From Ectopseudomonas khazarica (lineage in GTDB: Bacteria > Pseudomonadota > Gammaproteobacteria > Pseudomonadales > Pseudomonadaceae), in contig NZ_SBHZ01000001.1 of the NCBI RefSeq assembly GCF_004521985.1, positions 186,001 to 250,000 of the forward strand: DNA of 64,000 nucleotides, in the 5' to 3' direction. Positions 45,455 through 55,200 of this stretch are shown piece by piece. Within the stretch, counting starts at the first letter, position 1. Every line of letters begins with the position of its first letter. The notes under the pieces are model-generated. The model made no database searches. It was given only the letters and a program-made list of their open reading frames with translations, and had not been told where the DNA came from. The translations under genes were made by a program, and so were the position numbers.

Positions 45455-48400
45455 ATGTCAAAGCTGGAACACAAAATCGTCGTTACGGTGCCGGTCTACA
45501 ACGAAGGGCCTTACATCCTGCAGACCCTGGAATCCGTGGCGGCACAAACCTACTCGGACTTTCAGGTTCTGATTGCCGATAACGCGTCCACGGATGAGAC
45601 GGAGCGCATCTGTCGCGACTTCTGCGCTCGCGATGCCCGCTTTCACTATGCTCGCCATGAGAGCAACCTGGGCGCCACCGCAAACTTCAAGTACTGCTTT
45701 GACCACTCGGAGTCAGAGCTCTTCATGTGGCTCGGCGGTCACGACATGCTGCACCCCGAGTTCCTCCAAGAGGCGTGTGCGCGGATGGATGCTGATCCGA
45801 GCCTCAGCCTCGTATACAGTCAGACCCAGTGGATCAACGAGCACAATCAGGTGCTTGGGAACACCAATGGCGGCAACTATGTATTTCAGGAACCGCTGAC
45901 TCCGCACGCGCGCTTTATCAAAATGCTGAATGCGCTGGATCGCTGCGAGGCCATTAATCAGATTATCCGGCGCAAGTTCGTCGACTTGCCATTTCGGCCC
46001 ATCGTCAGTGCGGATCTGGTTTTCCTTTGCCACCTTGCGGCTCACGGGCCTTTCGCTCGCATAGAACGCCCTCTTTATATCCGACGGGAGATCAGCAAGC
46101 GCACGTCCACCATGATGGAGCGCATCACTGGCAAGCGGGTTGCCCCCCAATACGAGGAGTTGGCAGCTTTCTTTACCGAGAGCATTTGCTCCCATCGTGA
46201 TATCGCACCGGCAGCCAAGCCGGAGTTGATCACGGAAACCTTGACCTGGCTGAACAATCGCTTTTCCATCTTCACCCCTGCGAAAGTAGCGCCGGCAGCC
46301 GCCCCGCAGGCTGAAACACCTCCTCCATTCTTCAGCGTGATCATGCCTGTCTACAACCGCGAGCGTTATGTGCGCGAAGCGATCGACTCGGTACTGTTGC
46401 AGGACGACGGGGATTTCGAACTGATCGTGGTTGACGATGGCTCGACCGATCGATCCCTTGAGGTTATCTGCTCGATTTCGGATCCGAAAATCCGACTGCT
46501 GCATAACGACCACGGTGGAGGTGCTTCGGCGCGTAACTGCGGGCTTTCCGCAGCCCGCGGGCAGTTCGTGGTATGGATCGATAGTGACGATAGGCAGGCC
46601 AAGGGGGCGCTCAGCGCAATCCGTCGTAGCATCGCGGCAAACCCTGATGCGGATGTGTTCTATGGCGATCTGGAAATCTTCGACGATCAATCCAGCAACG
46701 AAAAAACGCTGCGTACCCACTACCCCGATTACCAGGGGCAGTCGTTACTGCCTTTGCTGATTCAAGGCAACTGCCTGCCCAATCCGGGTACCGCTGTGCG
46801 TCGCTCGCTTTATGAAACCTATGGCGGCTACGACCTCGCTTTCACGCGCTGTCATGACTATCAGATTTGGACTCGTCTAGCGGATGCTGCCCAGTTCAAG
46901 AAGGTTGATGCAATTCTCTGCCATTGGCGTCAGCACGATGAGAGCTTGTCCAGTGCCAAGACCAAGGCCTTCGAGGCCAAGGTCGTCCTGGATGCCTTTG
47001 CCCGCTACCCGGTAAACCGGTTGTTCCCTGATCTGGGGGCAGCTGCGGATGACCAGGCGCAGGCGTGCTGGCGGATTTCACAAATCCTGCGGGCACTGGG
47101 GGAGCACTCGACAGCACTACGTGTCGCCTACAAGGCAAGTGCGTTGGGGAATGTGAGTGTTCAAGCTCTTTCCGAGTTGGAGCAACTAGCTGGGACGGCA
47201 TACGCACCGCTGTTCTCCATCATCCTCACCACCTACAACCGCGCCGATCTGCTCAAGGATGCCCTGGCCAGCGTCGGCAGCCAGACGCTGCGCGATTTCG
47301 AAGTCATCCTGGTCAACGACAATGGCGAGCCGGTCGAGCAGTTGCTGGCGGCCTGCGACTTTCCTGTCACCTATATCCGCCAGGGGCGCAACCAGGGGCT
47401 GTCGGCGGCACGCAACGCGGGGCTTGCGCTGGCGCGTGGGCGTTACATCGTCTATCTCGACGACGACGACATCTACCTGCCCAACCACCTGGCCGTGCTG
47501 GCCGAGGCCTTCGAGCAGCATCCGGGGAGCGTCATCTATACCGGGGTCGAGTACGTCAACGAGAAGCTGGAGGACGGGCAGCGCATCGAGCTGGAGCGCG
47601 GCCAGCCGTTCAAGCACGAGACGTTCGACCGCGACCGGCTGTTCGTGCAGAACTACATCCCGGTGAACACCTGGGCGCATCCGCGCGAGATGCTCGCCAC
47701 GGTCGGTGAGTTCGACACCGATCTCGCCGCATTCGAAGACTGGGACATGCTGCTGCGCCTGGCCACGCGCTACCCGTTCGTGCATGTCCCCACCGTTACC
47801 AGTGAAGTGCATACACGGGCGCCTGGCGCCGGTGGCGACCACATGCTGGGACGTGAGCGCAAGAACTTCCCGGCACTCTACCGAGAACTCTATGGGCGTT
47901 ATGTCGGCTCCTCCAGTGACGGCTTGCAGCGTGATCGCGAGAAGATGCTGCGCAGCCTCGGCGAACCGGTCAGGAGCGACCTGGCTCAGTGGCTGGCCGA
48001 ACGCCTGCCAACGGTCAGCGAGAACCGCCAGATCGGCGAGTACCTGCAGCATCATCAGGGCGGGCCGCTGATCGGTGTGGTGGTGGTCGATGCGCAGGGG
48101 CAGTCCGAAGCGTTGATGGTGACGCTCAAGAGCCTGATCGGCGAGCACTGCCTGTATGCGACGTTGCGCATTCTGGTGATCACCCCAGCGGACGTGCCGG
48201 CCACCTCGGCGACGGACAAGCTGCATTTCCTGCGCATGACCGACGAGCCCCTGGCTGCGCAGGTCAATCGCGCGGTCGAGGCGAGTGACTGCCAGTGGTT
48301 CATGCTGGCGAGCGCGGGCGACGAGTTCACCCAGAGCGGGTTGATGGTGGCGGGGCTGGAACTGGCCCGCAATGCGGACTGCCGTGCGGTTTACGGCGAC

Positions 48401-50581
48401 CAGTTGCAGCGCCTGCCGGACGGTAGCCTGGGCGGGGCTTTCCTGCCGGGGTTCAATCTCGATCTGCTGCTCAGCTTCCCCATGGTGATGGCGCGCCACT
48501 GGTTGTATCGCCGCGATCTGTTCCTGGCCTGTGGCGGCTTCGACTTGGCGTTCCCTGAGGCCTTCGAGTTCGAGTTGCTGACCCGGCTCATCGAGCAGGA
48601 GGGCCTGGCCGGGCTGGGCCATATCGATGAGCCGTTGCTGATCGCTCATGCCCCGGCGCTGCGTGACAACCCGGACGAGCGCAGGGTGATCGAGCGCCAT
48701 CTGGGCAATCGCGGATATGAGGCCAAGGTACTGCCGGGCCTGCCGGGTCGCTATCGGGTTCACTACGGCCATGCGGCCACGCCGCTGGTGTCTATCATCC
48801 TCGGCACGGACGTGCCGCTGGCCGCCCTGCAGCGTTGTATCGAGAGCCTGCTGGAGAAGACCGCTTACGCTCGCTACGAAGTGCTGCTGGCCGATGCCGG
48901 CAGCCACCCGGATGTCAGTGCCTGGCTGAGTGAAGTGGCGGCGCTTGGCGATGACAAGGTCCGGGTGATCGCAGGAGGCAGCGGGTTGGCGCAGAATCGG
49001 GCGGCGGAGCAGGCGAGGGGAGAGTACCTGTTGCTGCTTTGCGGTGACGCCGCCATCGTCAACGCCGATTGGCTCGACGAATTGCTCAACCATGCCCAGC
49101 GTCCCGAAGTCGGAGTGGTGGGCGGCAAGTTGCTGACGCCTGGCGGGCGTATCGCCCAGGCCGGCCTGCTGCTCGGGCTCAATGGTCCGGCAACGCCTGC
49201 CTTCGCGGGCGAGTCCATGGAGGCTGCGGGATACCTGCATCGTCTCCAGGTCGATCAGAACTACAGCGCCGTTGGCGAAGCCTGCCTGATGGTTCGCGCG
49301 GAGCTCTTCCAGCAGCTGGGTGGCCTCGATGCACAGCTGGCCGCCTTCCGCGATGTGGACCTGTGCCTGCGGGTTCGCGCGGCAGGCTACCTGACGGTGT
49401 GGGCCGCGAATGCGATCGTGCTGCATGAGGCCGAACAGGTGCGAGCAGGCGCCGCTGCGGAGGATCAGCTGTACGAGCGTTACCTGCCGCAGCTGGCTAA
49501 CGATCCGGCCTACAACCGCAACCTGGCGTTGAGCGGGCGTGGTTTCGATCTGGAGAGCGACGTGTCGCTCACCTGGCGCCCCTTGAGCTGGCGGCCCTCG
49601 CCCGTGGTGCTGGCGCATCCGGCCGATCCCTGGGGGTGTGGCCACTACCGGGTGATCCAGCCCTTGGCGGCGCTCAAGGCGCAAGGTCTGGCCGATGGCA
49701 CCCTGTCCATGGGGCTGCTCTCGGTGACCGACTTCGAACGCTACGACCCCGACGTCGTGGTGCTGCAGCGGCAGATCGGCGACGAGCGTCTGGAGGCCAT
49801 GCGTCGCATCCAGCGGTTCTCGCGTGCATTCAAGATCTACGAGCTGGACGACTACCTGCCCAACCTGCCACTAAAGAGCGTGCACCGCGCGCACATGCCG
49901 CGTGACATCCTCAAGTCGCTGCGTCGCGGGCTGGAGTTCGTCGATCGCTTCGTGGTCTCCACGGCGCCGCTGGCCGATGCATTCGCCGGGCTGCATGGCG
50001 ATATCCGGGTGATCGAGAATCGTCTGCCGGTGAAATGGTGGAAGGGCTTGGAGAGCCAGCGCCGGCGTGGACGCAAGCCGCGTGTCGGCTGGGCGGGCGG
50101 GGTCAGCCATACCGGTGACCTGGACCTGATCGTCGATGTCGTGCGCGAACTGGCGGGCGAGGTCGAGTGGGTGTTCATGGGCATGTGCCCGGACGTGATC
50201 CGGCCGTTCGTTAATGAAATCCACGCGGGTGTCGATATCGAGTCTTACCCGGCTGCTCTGGCTGGTCTGGATCTGGACCTGGCCCTGGCGCCCGTGGAGC
50301 AGAACCTGTTCAACGAGTGCAAGAGCAATCTGCGTCTCCTCGAATATGGCGCCTGTGGTTTCCCGGTGGTGTGCAGCGACCTGGTGTGCTACCGCGGCGA
50401 CCTGCCGGTGACCCGGGTGAAGAATCGCTTCCGTGACTGGGTCGACGCCATCCGCATGCACATCAACGATCTCGATGCGGCAGCGGTTGCGGGGGATCGT
50501 TTGCGTGACGCGGTCTACCGCGACTGGATGCTAGATGGAGAGAATCTGCAGCGTTGGCGCCAGGCCTGGACGCCTGATTGA
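45455..50581 (+). CDS. giant multidomain flagellar glycosyltransferase (several GT2 units plus GT-B)
   Basis: A 1708-residue cytoplasmic protein. GT2-type units begin near residue 6 (VTVPVYNEGPYI, with GGHD), 290 (VIMPVYNRERYV, DDGSTD and WIDSDD), 587 (IILTTYNRADLL, LDDDD) and 1110 (IILGTDVPLAAL); a degenerate GT2-like unit lies near 870. From about 1383 a GT-B-like glycosyltransferase follows (WGCGHYRVIQPL, VGWAGG, ECKSNLRLLEYGACG). It probably builds an oligosaccharide on flagellin in sequence, like the large Fgt proteins of other pseudomonads. ATG at 45455 has a GGGGAA site. Base composition rises sharply near 47.2 kb, between units 2 and 3, suggesting a mosaic gene. Confidence 0.88.
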   Translation: MSKLEHKIVVTVPVYNEGPYILQTLESVAAQTYSDFQVLIADNASTDETERICRDFCARDARFHYARHESNLGATANFKYCFDHSESELFMWLGGHDMLHPEFLQEACARMDADPSLSLVYSQTQWINEHNQVLGNTNGGNYVFQEPLTPHARFIKMLNALDRCEAINQIIRRKFVDLPFRPIVSADLVFLCHLAAHGPFARIERPLYIRREISKRTSTMMERITGKRVAPQYEELAAFFTESICSHRDIAPAAKPELITETLTWLNNRFSIFTPAKVAPAAAPQAETPPPFFSVIMPVYNRERYVREAIDSVLLQDDGDFELIVVDDGSTDRSLEVICSISDPKIRLLHNDHGGGASARNCGLSAARGQFVVWIDSDDRQAKGALSAIRRSIAANPDADVFYGDLEIFDDQSSNEKTLRTHYPDYQGQSLLPLLIQGNCLPNPGTAVRRSLYETYGGYDLAFTRCHDYQIWTRLADAAQFKKVDAILCHWRQHDESLSSAKTKAFEAKVVLDAFARYPVNRLFPDLGAAADDQAQACWRISQILRALGEHSTALRVAYKASALGNVSVQALSELEQLAGTAYAPLFSIILTTYNRADLLKDALASVGSQTLRDFEVILVNDNGEPVEQLLAACDFPVTYIRQGRNQGLSAARNAGLALARGRYIVYLDDDDIYLPNHLAVLAEAFEQHPGSVIYTGVEYVNEKLEDGQRIELERGQPFKHETFDRDRLFVQNYIPVNTWAHPREMLATVGEFDTDLAAFEDWDMLLRLATRYPFVHVPTVTSEVHTRAPGAGGDHMLGRERKNFPALYRELYGRYVGSSSDGLQRDREKMLRSLGEPVRSDLAQWLAERLPTVSENRQIGEYLQHHQGGPLIGVVVVDAQGQSEALMVTLKSLIGEHCLYATLRILVITPADVPATSATDKLHFLRMTDEPLAAQVNRAVEASDCQWFMLASAGDEFTQSGLMVAGLELARNADCRAVYGDQLQRLPDGSLGGAFLPGFNLDLLLSFPMVMARHWLYRRDLFLACGGFDLAFPEAFEFELLTRLIEQEGLAGLGHIDEPLLIAHAPALRDNPDERRVIERHLGNRGYEAKVLPGLPGRYRVHYGHAATPLVSIILGTDVPLAALQRCIESLLEKTAYARYEVLLADAGSHPDVSAWLSEVAALGDDKVRVIAGGSGLAQNRAAEQARGEYLLLLCGDAAIVNADWLDELLNHAQRPEVGVVGGKLLTPGGRIAQAGLLLGLNGPATPAFAGESMEAAGYLHRLQVDQNYSAVGEACLMVRAELFQQLGGLDAQLAAFRDVDLCLRVRAAGYLTVWAANAIVLHEAEQVRAGAAAEDQLYERYLPQLANDPAYNRNLALSGRGFDLESDVSLTWRPLSWRPSPVVLAHPADPWGCGHYRVIQPLAALKAQGLADGTLSMGLLSVTDFERYDPDVVVLQRQIGDERLEAMRRIQRFSRAFKIYELDDYLPNLPLKSVHRAHMPRDILKSLRRGLEFVDRFVVSTAPLADAFAGLHGDIRVIENRLPVKWWKGLESQRRRGRKPRVGWAGGVSHTGDLDLIVDVVRELAGEVEWVFMGMCPDVIRPFVNEIHAGVDIESYPAALAGLDLDLALAPVEQNLFNECKSNLRLLEYGACGFPVVCSDLVCYRGDLPVTRVKNRFRDWVDAIRMHINDLDAAAVAGDRLRDAVYRDWMLDGENLQRWRQAWTPD

Positions 50582-50593
50582 TGCGCAAATGGG

Positions 50594-50626
50594 CCGTCGG
50601 ACCCCTCGCTTGGTCCGACGGTTTTC
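50594..50626 (+). terminator. terminator after glycosyltransferase gene
   Basis: A perfect 10-bp stem (50594-50603 with 50612-50621) is followed by TTTTC, 12 bp after the stop codon; it isolates the island from the flagellin gene. Confidence 0.88.
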
Positions 50627-50705
50627 AGTCAAAGCCGGCCTTTGGCTATCAAGGATCGGTTAAGTGACTGAGTAGAAAGAATAAAAAAAAGCTGAAAATT
50701 GTCTC

Positions 50706-50732
50706 TAAAGCTCCTTAGGCAAGCGCCGATAA
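50706..50732 (+). promoter_or_regulatory. sigma28 (FliA) promoter of fliC
   Basis: TAAAG starts at 50706 and GCCGATAA at 50725, a 15-bp gap between TAAA and GCCGATAA, matching the FliA consensus. It lies about 95 bp before the flagellin start, leaving an untranslated leader of about 85-90 nt. Confidence 0.92.
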
Positions 50733-50826
50733 AGAGATCGAATGCGAACTCTCTGGGCGTCTGAGCATGCAGGCCCGAGCTCGCAAGCTCAGACAAACGG
50801 TTCTACGGTCATCTGGAGGCAATACC

Positions 50827-52311
50827 ATGGCCCTTACAGTCAACACCAACGTTGCGTCCCTCAACACTCAACGTAACCTGAACAGCTCGTCCAAAGGCCT
50901 GGATACTTCCCTCCAGCGCCTGTCCACCGGCTATCGCATCAACAGCGCCAAAGACGACGCTGCCGGCCTGCAGATCGCCAACCGCCTGACCAGCCAGATC
51001 ACCGGCCTGGGCGTCGCGACCCGTAACGCCAACGACGGTATCTCCCTGGCGCAGACCGCTGAAGGTGCTCTGCAGCAGTCCACCGGCATCCTGCAGCGTA
51101 TGCGTGACCTGGCGCTGCAATCCGCCAACGGCTCCAACGGCGCTACCGAACGTGCTGCACTGCAGGGCGAAGTCGCCCAGCTGCAACAGGAACTGAACCG
51201 TATCGCCGACACCACCAGCTTCGGTGGTCGCAAGATCCTCGACGGCAGCTTCGGTTCGCAGAGCTTCCAGGTCGGTGCCAATGCCTACGAAACCATCAGC
51301 GTTTCCATCGGCTCGGCCGCTACCGATCGCATCGGTATCAACCGCTTCACCACCGACGGTGGTGCCGCTCAGGCCATCGCTTCCGGTGCCGCGTTCAGCG
51401 CCACCTCGGGCAGCGCCTACGGCAGCTCCTCGTTCAACATCAACTCCAAGCTGTCCGACGGCAACGTCGCCATCTCGGGCGCGGCCAGCGGTGCCGCCAG
51501 CGAAGTGGCTCGCGCTGTCAACGCGAAGAGCGATGAAACCGGCGTGACCGCCAACGCACGTACCGTTGCCGAGCTGGGTGGTATCACCGTTTCGGGTACT
51601 GTGTCCTTCGACCTCACCGGCCTGACCAGCAAGTCGCTGTCCACCGATGCTGTCAGCATCTCGGCAGTGGTGACTGACCTGACCGACCTGTCTTCCCTGG
51701 CAGATGCGATCAACCGTGAAACCGGCAAAACTGGTATCTCGGCTGTATCCAAGGGCGACACCATCGAACTGGTCAGCTCTCGCGGTGATGCGATCCAGGT
51801 CTCCAACTACGCGGGCTCCGGTGGTGCGACTCTGCAGGCCAAGAGCTTCGACGGCGAGACTACCGTCGGCACTGCAGCTACCATCGCTGTTGGCGGCGGT
51901 GCGCGGGCTGATGGCCAGGTGCAGCTGGAAGCAGCCGACGCCTTCCAGGTTAGCGGTCTGACCGGTGGTCTGGGTACCGACGGCTTCAGTGAGCTCGATG
52001 CGGTGAACACGATCGATATCAGTACCGCGACGGGGGCTCAGGATGCACTGGGTATCATCAACGGTGCGATCTCCAACATCGACAGCCAGCGTGCTCAGCT
52101 CGGTGCCGTGCAGAACCGCTTCGAGAACACCATCTCGAACCTGCAGAACATCGCTGAGAACTCCTCCGCTGCTCGTAGCCGGATTCGTGACACCGACTTC
52201 GCTGCCGAAACTTCGGAACTGACCAAGAATCAGATCCTGCAGCAGGCCGGTACCGCAATCCTGGCTCAGGCCAACCAGTTGCCGCAGGCAGTACTCAGCC
52301 TGCTGGGTTAA
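50827..52311 (+). CDS. fliC: flagellin FliC
   Basis: A 494-residue filament subunit. The conserved D0/D1 ends are clear: N-terminal [18 protein letters not shown] and [18 protein letters not shown]-terminal [16 protein letters not shown] and the closing [11 protein letters not shown]. The centre (about 165-400) is a Ser/Thr/Ala/Gly-rich variable domain, the usual site of O-glycosylation. Length is like P. aeruginosa b-type flagellin. ATG at 50827 is preceded by a GGAGG site. Codon use is strongly biased, as for highly expressed genes. It is transcribed from the sigma28 promoter, next to the glycosylation island expected to modify it. Confidence 0.96.
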   Translation: MALTVNTNVASLNTQRNLNSSSKGLDTSLQRLSTGYRINSAKDDAAGLQIANRLTSQITGLGVATRNANDGISLAQTAEGALQQSTGILQRMRDLALQSANGSNGATERAALQGEVAQLQQELNRIADTTSFGGRKILDGSFGSQSFQVGANAYETISVSIGSAATDRIGINRFTTDGGAAQAIASGAAFSATSGSAYGSSSFNINSKLSDGNVAISGAASGAASEVARAVNAKSDETGVTANARTVAELGGITVSGTVSFDLTGLTSKSLSTDAVSISAVVTDLTDLSSLADAINRETGKTGISAVSKGDTIELVSSRGDAIQVSNYAGSGGATLQAKSFDGETTVGTAATIAVGGGARADGQVQLEAADAFQVSGLTGGLGTDGFSELDAVNTIDISTATGAQDALGIINGAISNIDSQRAQLGAVQNRFENTISNLQNIAENSSAARSRIRDTDFAAETSELTKNQILQQAGTAILAQANQLPQAVLSLLG

Positions 52312-52329
52312 GGCCAAAGGCGCTAGACT

Positions 52330-52360
52330 ACGGGGGGAAGGGCCAGGCTCTTTCCCCCGT
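52330..52360 (+). terminator. terminator after fliC
   Basis: An 11-bp stem with one G-U pair (52330-52340 with 52350-52360) lies 19 bp past fliC. The tail is only weakly T-rich, so part of the transcripts may read on into flaG. Confidence 0.7.
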
Positions 52361-52383
52361 TACCTCATTGTGAGGAGAAATTT

Positions 52384-52776
52384 ATGGACGTCAGCTCAAT
52401 CAAGCCTCAGGTCAGCTCCACGGTTGTCCGCGATGGTGGCGTCTCCAACGCTGCTGATTCACGCCCGAAACAGGGTCTCGCCGGTGTCGCTGCGGCTAGC
52501 GTGACTGACGAACAGTCAACCGCTCGCCCCGTACCACCCGCTCAGGATGTCAGTCGTGAGCAGGTCGAGGACGCGGTGGCGACCATTCAGGAATTCGTCC
52601 AGTCGGTCCGTCGCAATATCAACTTCGCGGTGGACGATGGTTCCGGACGAGTCGTGGTCAAGGTGACGGATTCCGGGTCCGGTGATGTCATCCGGCAGAT
52701 TCCGTCCGAGGAAGCGCTCAAGCTGGCAGAGAATCTGTCGGAGGTGCGCAGTCTGTTATTCAAGGCCGAGGCATAG
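52384..52776 (+). CDS. flaG: FlaG-family flagellar protein
   Basis: A 130-residue protein with a disordered-looking N-terminal half and the conserved FlaG C-terminal domain (about 65-130), including INFAVDDGSGRVVVKV and IRQIPSEEALKLAE. FlaG influences filament length in several bacteria. It has a strong TGAGGAGA ribosome site and sits between fliC and fliD as in other pseudomonads. Confidence 0.9.
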   Translation: MDVSSIKPQVSSTVVRDGGVSNAADSRPKQGLAGVAAASVTDEQSTARPVPPAQDVSREQVEDAVATIQEFVQSVRRNINFAVDDGSGRVVVKVTDSGSGDVIRQIPSEEALKLAENLSEVRSLLFKAEA

Positions 52777-52785
52777 CGTCACGTC

Positions 52786-52802
52786 TTGGCATGAGTTTTG
52801 AC
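52786..52802 (+). promoter_or_regulatory. candidate sigma54 promoter of fliD operon
   Basis: TTGGCAT is followed at the correct ten-base GG-to-G distance by TTGAC: the -24 element is good but the -12 element reads GA instead of GC. It lies 53 bp before fliD, where a sigma54 promoter is expected from the P. aeruginosa hierarchy. Confidence 0.4.
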
Positions 52803-52854
52803 TGTATTCCCTTATCGATAGGATGCAGTCGAATTTTTGACGAGGTACAGGATC

Positions 52855-54327
52855 ATGGTAGGTATCACTGGGCTCGGTTCGGGGATTGACATCGACTCAA
52901 TCGTCAAGACTCTGGTCAATGCCGAAAAAGCACCGAAAACCAACCAGCTTGACCTTCTCGAGAAGCAGACCACCACGCGCATCTCGGCATTGGGCACGCT
53001 CACCGGGGCGCTGAACACGTTCAAGACGGCGATCGATGCGCTCAACAAACCTGCCTTGTTCGAGTCGCGCACGGCCAGTTCGTCGAGCAGCAGTGTGCTC
53101 AAGGCAACCGCCACCACTACTGCCTCGGCGGGCACCTACAGTGTTCAGGTCCAGCAGCTGGCGGCCAGCAGCAAGGTCGCGCTGCAGTCAGTGTCTGCGT
53201 CCGGCAGCACGCCGGCCACGTTCAATAGCGGCACGCTGGAGATCTCGGCGGGCACCAGCAGTATCAGCGTCGACATTACCGAGGCCAACAACACCTTGGC
53301 CGGTATGCGCGATGCCATCAACGAGGCCGGCAAGACTAGCGGCATCAGCGCGGCCATCATCACCGATGACTCGGGCTCGCGCCTGGTACTCAGCTCGACC
53401 AAGACCGGCGCGGGCAACGATATCCAGGTGGCGGTCACCGAGGATGGTGTTACCACCGGCAGTAACGCGCTGACCAGCCAGGCCTTTACGCCGACGGTCG
53501 ATCCCGGAAACGCCGATGCGTTTCTCAAGCCCAGTTCCGATACCGGTGCAGGTGGTGTGATCACTCAGGCCAAGTCCGCCAAACTGACCATCGACGGTCT
53601 GCAACTGGTGCGCAACAGCAACAAGATCGAGGATGCGCTCGAGGGCGTGACGATCGATCTGGTTTCGGCCCAGAGCGCTACCGACCTGACCGATGGCAAG
53701 ACCATCAGCCTCACGGTGGGGGTCGACAAGGCCAGTGTCAAAAGCAACCTGCAGAAATTCGTCGACGCCTACAACGCCCTGATTTCGTCGTCTGCGCAGT
53801 TGACCGCAGTCGTCGAGGTAGAGGGCTCCGATCCGGTGGCAGGGCCGCTGGTGGGGGACTCCACGGTGCGTAGCGTGATGTCCGGGCTGCGCAACGAAAT
53901 CGTGAAGATGACCGGTGGCAGCGAGGACAGCGTCAAGGCGCTGGCCAGTCTCGGCATCACCACCGACGAAGATGGCAAGCTGTCTATCGACGACACCCTG
54001 CTGACGACCGCGCTCGACAGCAATTTCGACCAGGTCGGCAGCTATCTCACGGGCGAAGACGGTCTGATGGGGCGCCTGTCGGGCTTCGTTTCGGGCTATG
54101 TGGCGACCGATGGCGTACTGAAGCAGCGTGACAGCGCCCTGCGTGGCACCTTGCAGAACATCGACAAGCAGCGCGAGTCGCTGGACAAGCGTGTGGAGAG
54201 CCTGCAAACGCGCCTCTACGCTCAATACAACGCCATGGATTCCCTGGTGGGGCAGCTCTCGCGAACCAGTGAAAGCCTGGGCAGCATGCTGGCCAACCTG
54301 CCTGGTTTCGTGAAGAAGGACAGCTAA
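52855..54327 (+). CDS. fliD: filament cap protein FliD
   Basis: A 490-residue capping protein with the FliD N-terminal domain (ITGLGSGIDIDSIVKTLV at 3-20) and C-terminal domain (about 235-480, with VDAYNALI and a final coiled coil rich in Leu/Ser). It lets flagellin polymerise at the tip and in Pseudomonas can mediate mucin binding. ATG at 52855 is used; a TTG at 52837 is open but unlikely. Confidence 0.94.
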   Translation: MVGITGLGSGIDIDSIVKTLVNAEKAPKTNQLDLLEKQTTTRISALGTLTGALNTFKTAIDALNKPALFESRTASSSSSSVLKATATTTASAGTYSVQVQQLAASSKVALQSVSASGSTPATFNSGTLEISAGTSSISVDITEANNTLAGMRDAINEAGKTSGISAAIITDDSGSRLVLSSTKTGAGNDIQVAVTEDGVTTGSNALTSQAFTPTVDPGNADAFLKPSSDTGAGGVITQAKSAKLTIDGLQLVRNSNKIEDALEGVTIDLVSAQSATDLTDGKTISLTVGVDKASVKSNLQKFVDAYNALISSSAQLTAVVEVEGSDPVAGPLVGDSTVRSVMSGLRNEIVKMTGGSEDSVKALASLGITTDEDGKLSIDDTLLTTALDSNFDQVGSYLTGEDGLMGRLSGFVSGYVATDGVLKQRDSALRGTLQNIDKQRESLDKRVESLQTRLYAQYNAMDSLVGQLSRTSESLGSMLANLPGFVKKDS

Positions 54328-54330
54328 ACG

Positions 54331-54723
54331 ATGAGCAAGAATCCGATTGATGCCTACAAGCAGGTCAAGACCAGCCAGGAGGTATCACCTTACCGCACGG
54401 TGCAGCTGTTGCTCGAAGGTGCGCTGCAGCGCGTGATGCTGGCCAAGCAGGCCCTGGCCGAAGGCGATACCGAGATCCGCGGGATGGCCGTGGGCAGCAC
54501 CATCACCATCCTGGGCGTGCTGCAGGCTGCGCTCGACAAGGAGCTGGGCGGGGAAATCGCCGAGAACCTGGATGCGCTCTATGACTACATGACGCGCCGT
54601 CTGGCAGGTGTCGCCCTGGATGACACGCCGCGTACCCTCGATGAAGTTCAGGCACTGCTGGGTGACATCAAGGGTGCCTGGGATGCCATCGGCCCGGAAG
54701 TCGAGCCCGCCCCGGCAAGTTGA
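54331..54723 (+). CDS. fliS: flagellar export chaperone FliS (first copy)
   Basis: A 130-residue helical protein of the FliS family, with [16 protein letters not shown] (6-21), [13 protein letters not shown] and [12 protein letters not shown] (about 82-93). FliS binds the C-terminus of flagellin to keep it unfolded for export. It follows fliD by 3 bp. A diverged second copy lies directly downstream. Confidence 0.92.
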   Translation: MSKNPIDAYKQVKTSQEVSPYRTVQLLLEGALQRVMLAKQALAEGDTEIRGMAVGSTITILGVLQAALDKELGGEIAENLDALYDYMTRRLAGVALDDTPRTLDEVQALLGDIKGAWDAIGPEVEPAPAS

Positions 54724-54732
54724 GATTGCGGC

Positions 54733-54759
54733 TAAAGCTTTTCTCGCCAGCGCCGATAC
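54733..54759 (+). promoter_or_regulatory. sigma28 promoter before second fliS
   Basis: TAAAGCTT is followed after 11 bp by GCCGATAC, agreeing with the FliA consensus at all but two positions. It lies 10 bp after the first fliS and 37 bp before the second copy, giving the second chaperone FliA-controlled expression independent of the fliD transcript. Confidence 0.82.
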
Positions 54760-54795
54760 CTTAGGTATCAGCCCATCGGTAGAGCGAGAGCAACT

Positions 54796-55176
54796 ATGAA
54801 CGCAATGGCGGCCCTCAGGCAGTATCAGACCGTCAACAACCAGGCCCAGGCTGCGGAAGCCAGCCCTCATCGTCTGATCCAGATGTTGATGGAAGGTGGC
54901 CTGTCTCGTATTGCCCAGGCGCGCGGCGCCATGGAGCGTGGCCAGACCTCCCTGAAGGGCGAGCTGATCGGCAAGAGCATTGCCATCATCTCGGGGCTGC
55001 GCGAAAGTCTCGATCATCAACAGGGTGGCGAGCTGGCGGGTAATCTCGACAACCTGTACGAGTACATGATTTCCCGTTTGACCGAGGCCAACGTCAGCAA
55101 TGAGCCCGAGCTCCTCGAAGAGGTGTCGGGATTGCTGCGCAACGTCAAACAGGGTTGGGATGCCATCGCCCAGTAG
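54796..55176 (+). CDS. fliS: second FliS-family chaperone (FliS')
   Basis: A 126-residue FliS homologue with YQTVNNQAQAAEASPHRLIQ divided by the usual Pro-His turn, MLMEGGLSRIAQARGAM and LDNLYEYMISRL (about 84-95). It is more like canonical FliS than the upstream copy, for instance in the SPHRLI segment. Having its own sigma28 promoter, it is probably the main flagellin chaperone at late stages, while the upstream copy is made with FliD. Assignment between the two roles is inference. Confidence 0.9.
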   Translation: MNAMAALRQYQTVNNQAQAAEASPHRLIQMLMEGGLSRIAQARGAMERGQTSLKGELIGKSIAIISGLRESLDHQQGGELAGNLDNLYEYMISRLTEANVSNEPELLEEVSGLLRNVKQGWDAIAQ

Positions 55177-55200
55177 TGGCCGGCATCGGAGGAGAAGCGA

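Noticed and set aside
47186..49684. 832-codon open frame on the minus strand inside the glycosyltransferase gene
   Set aside because: Exactly antisense to the GC-rich half of the real gene, no recognisable domain, Arg/Gln/His-rich: a product of strong GC3 bias.
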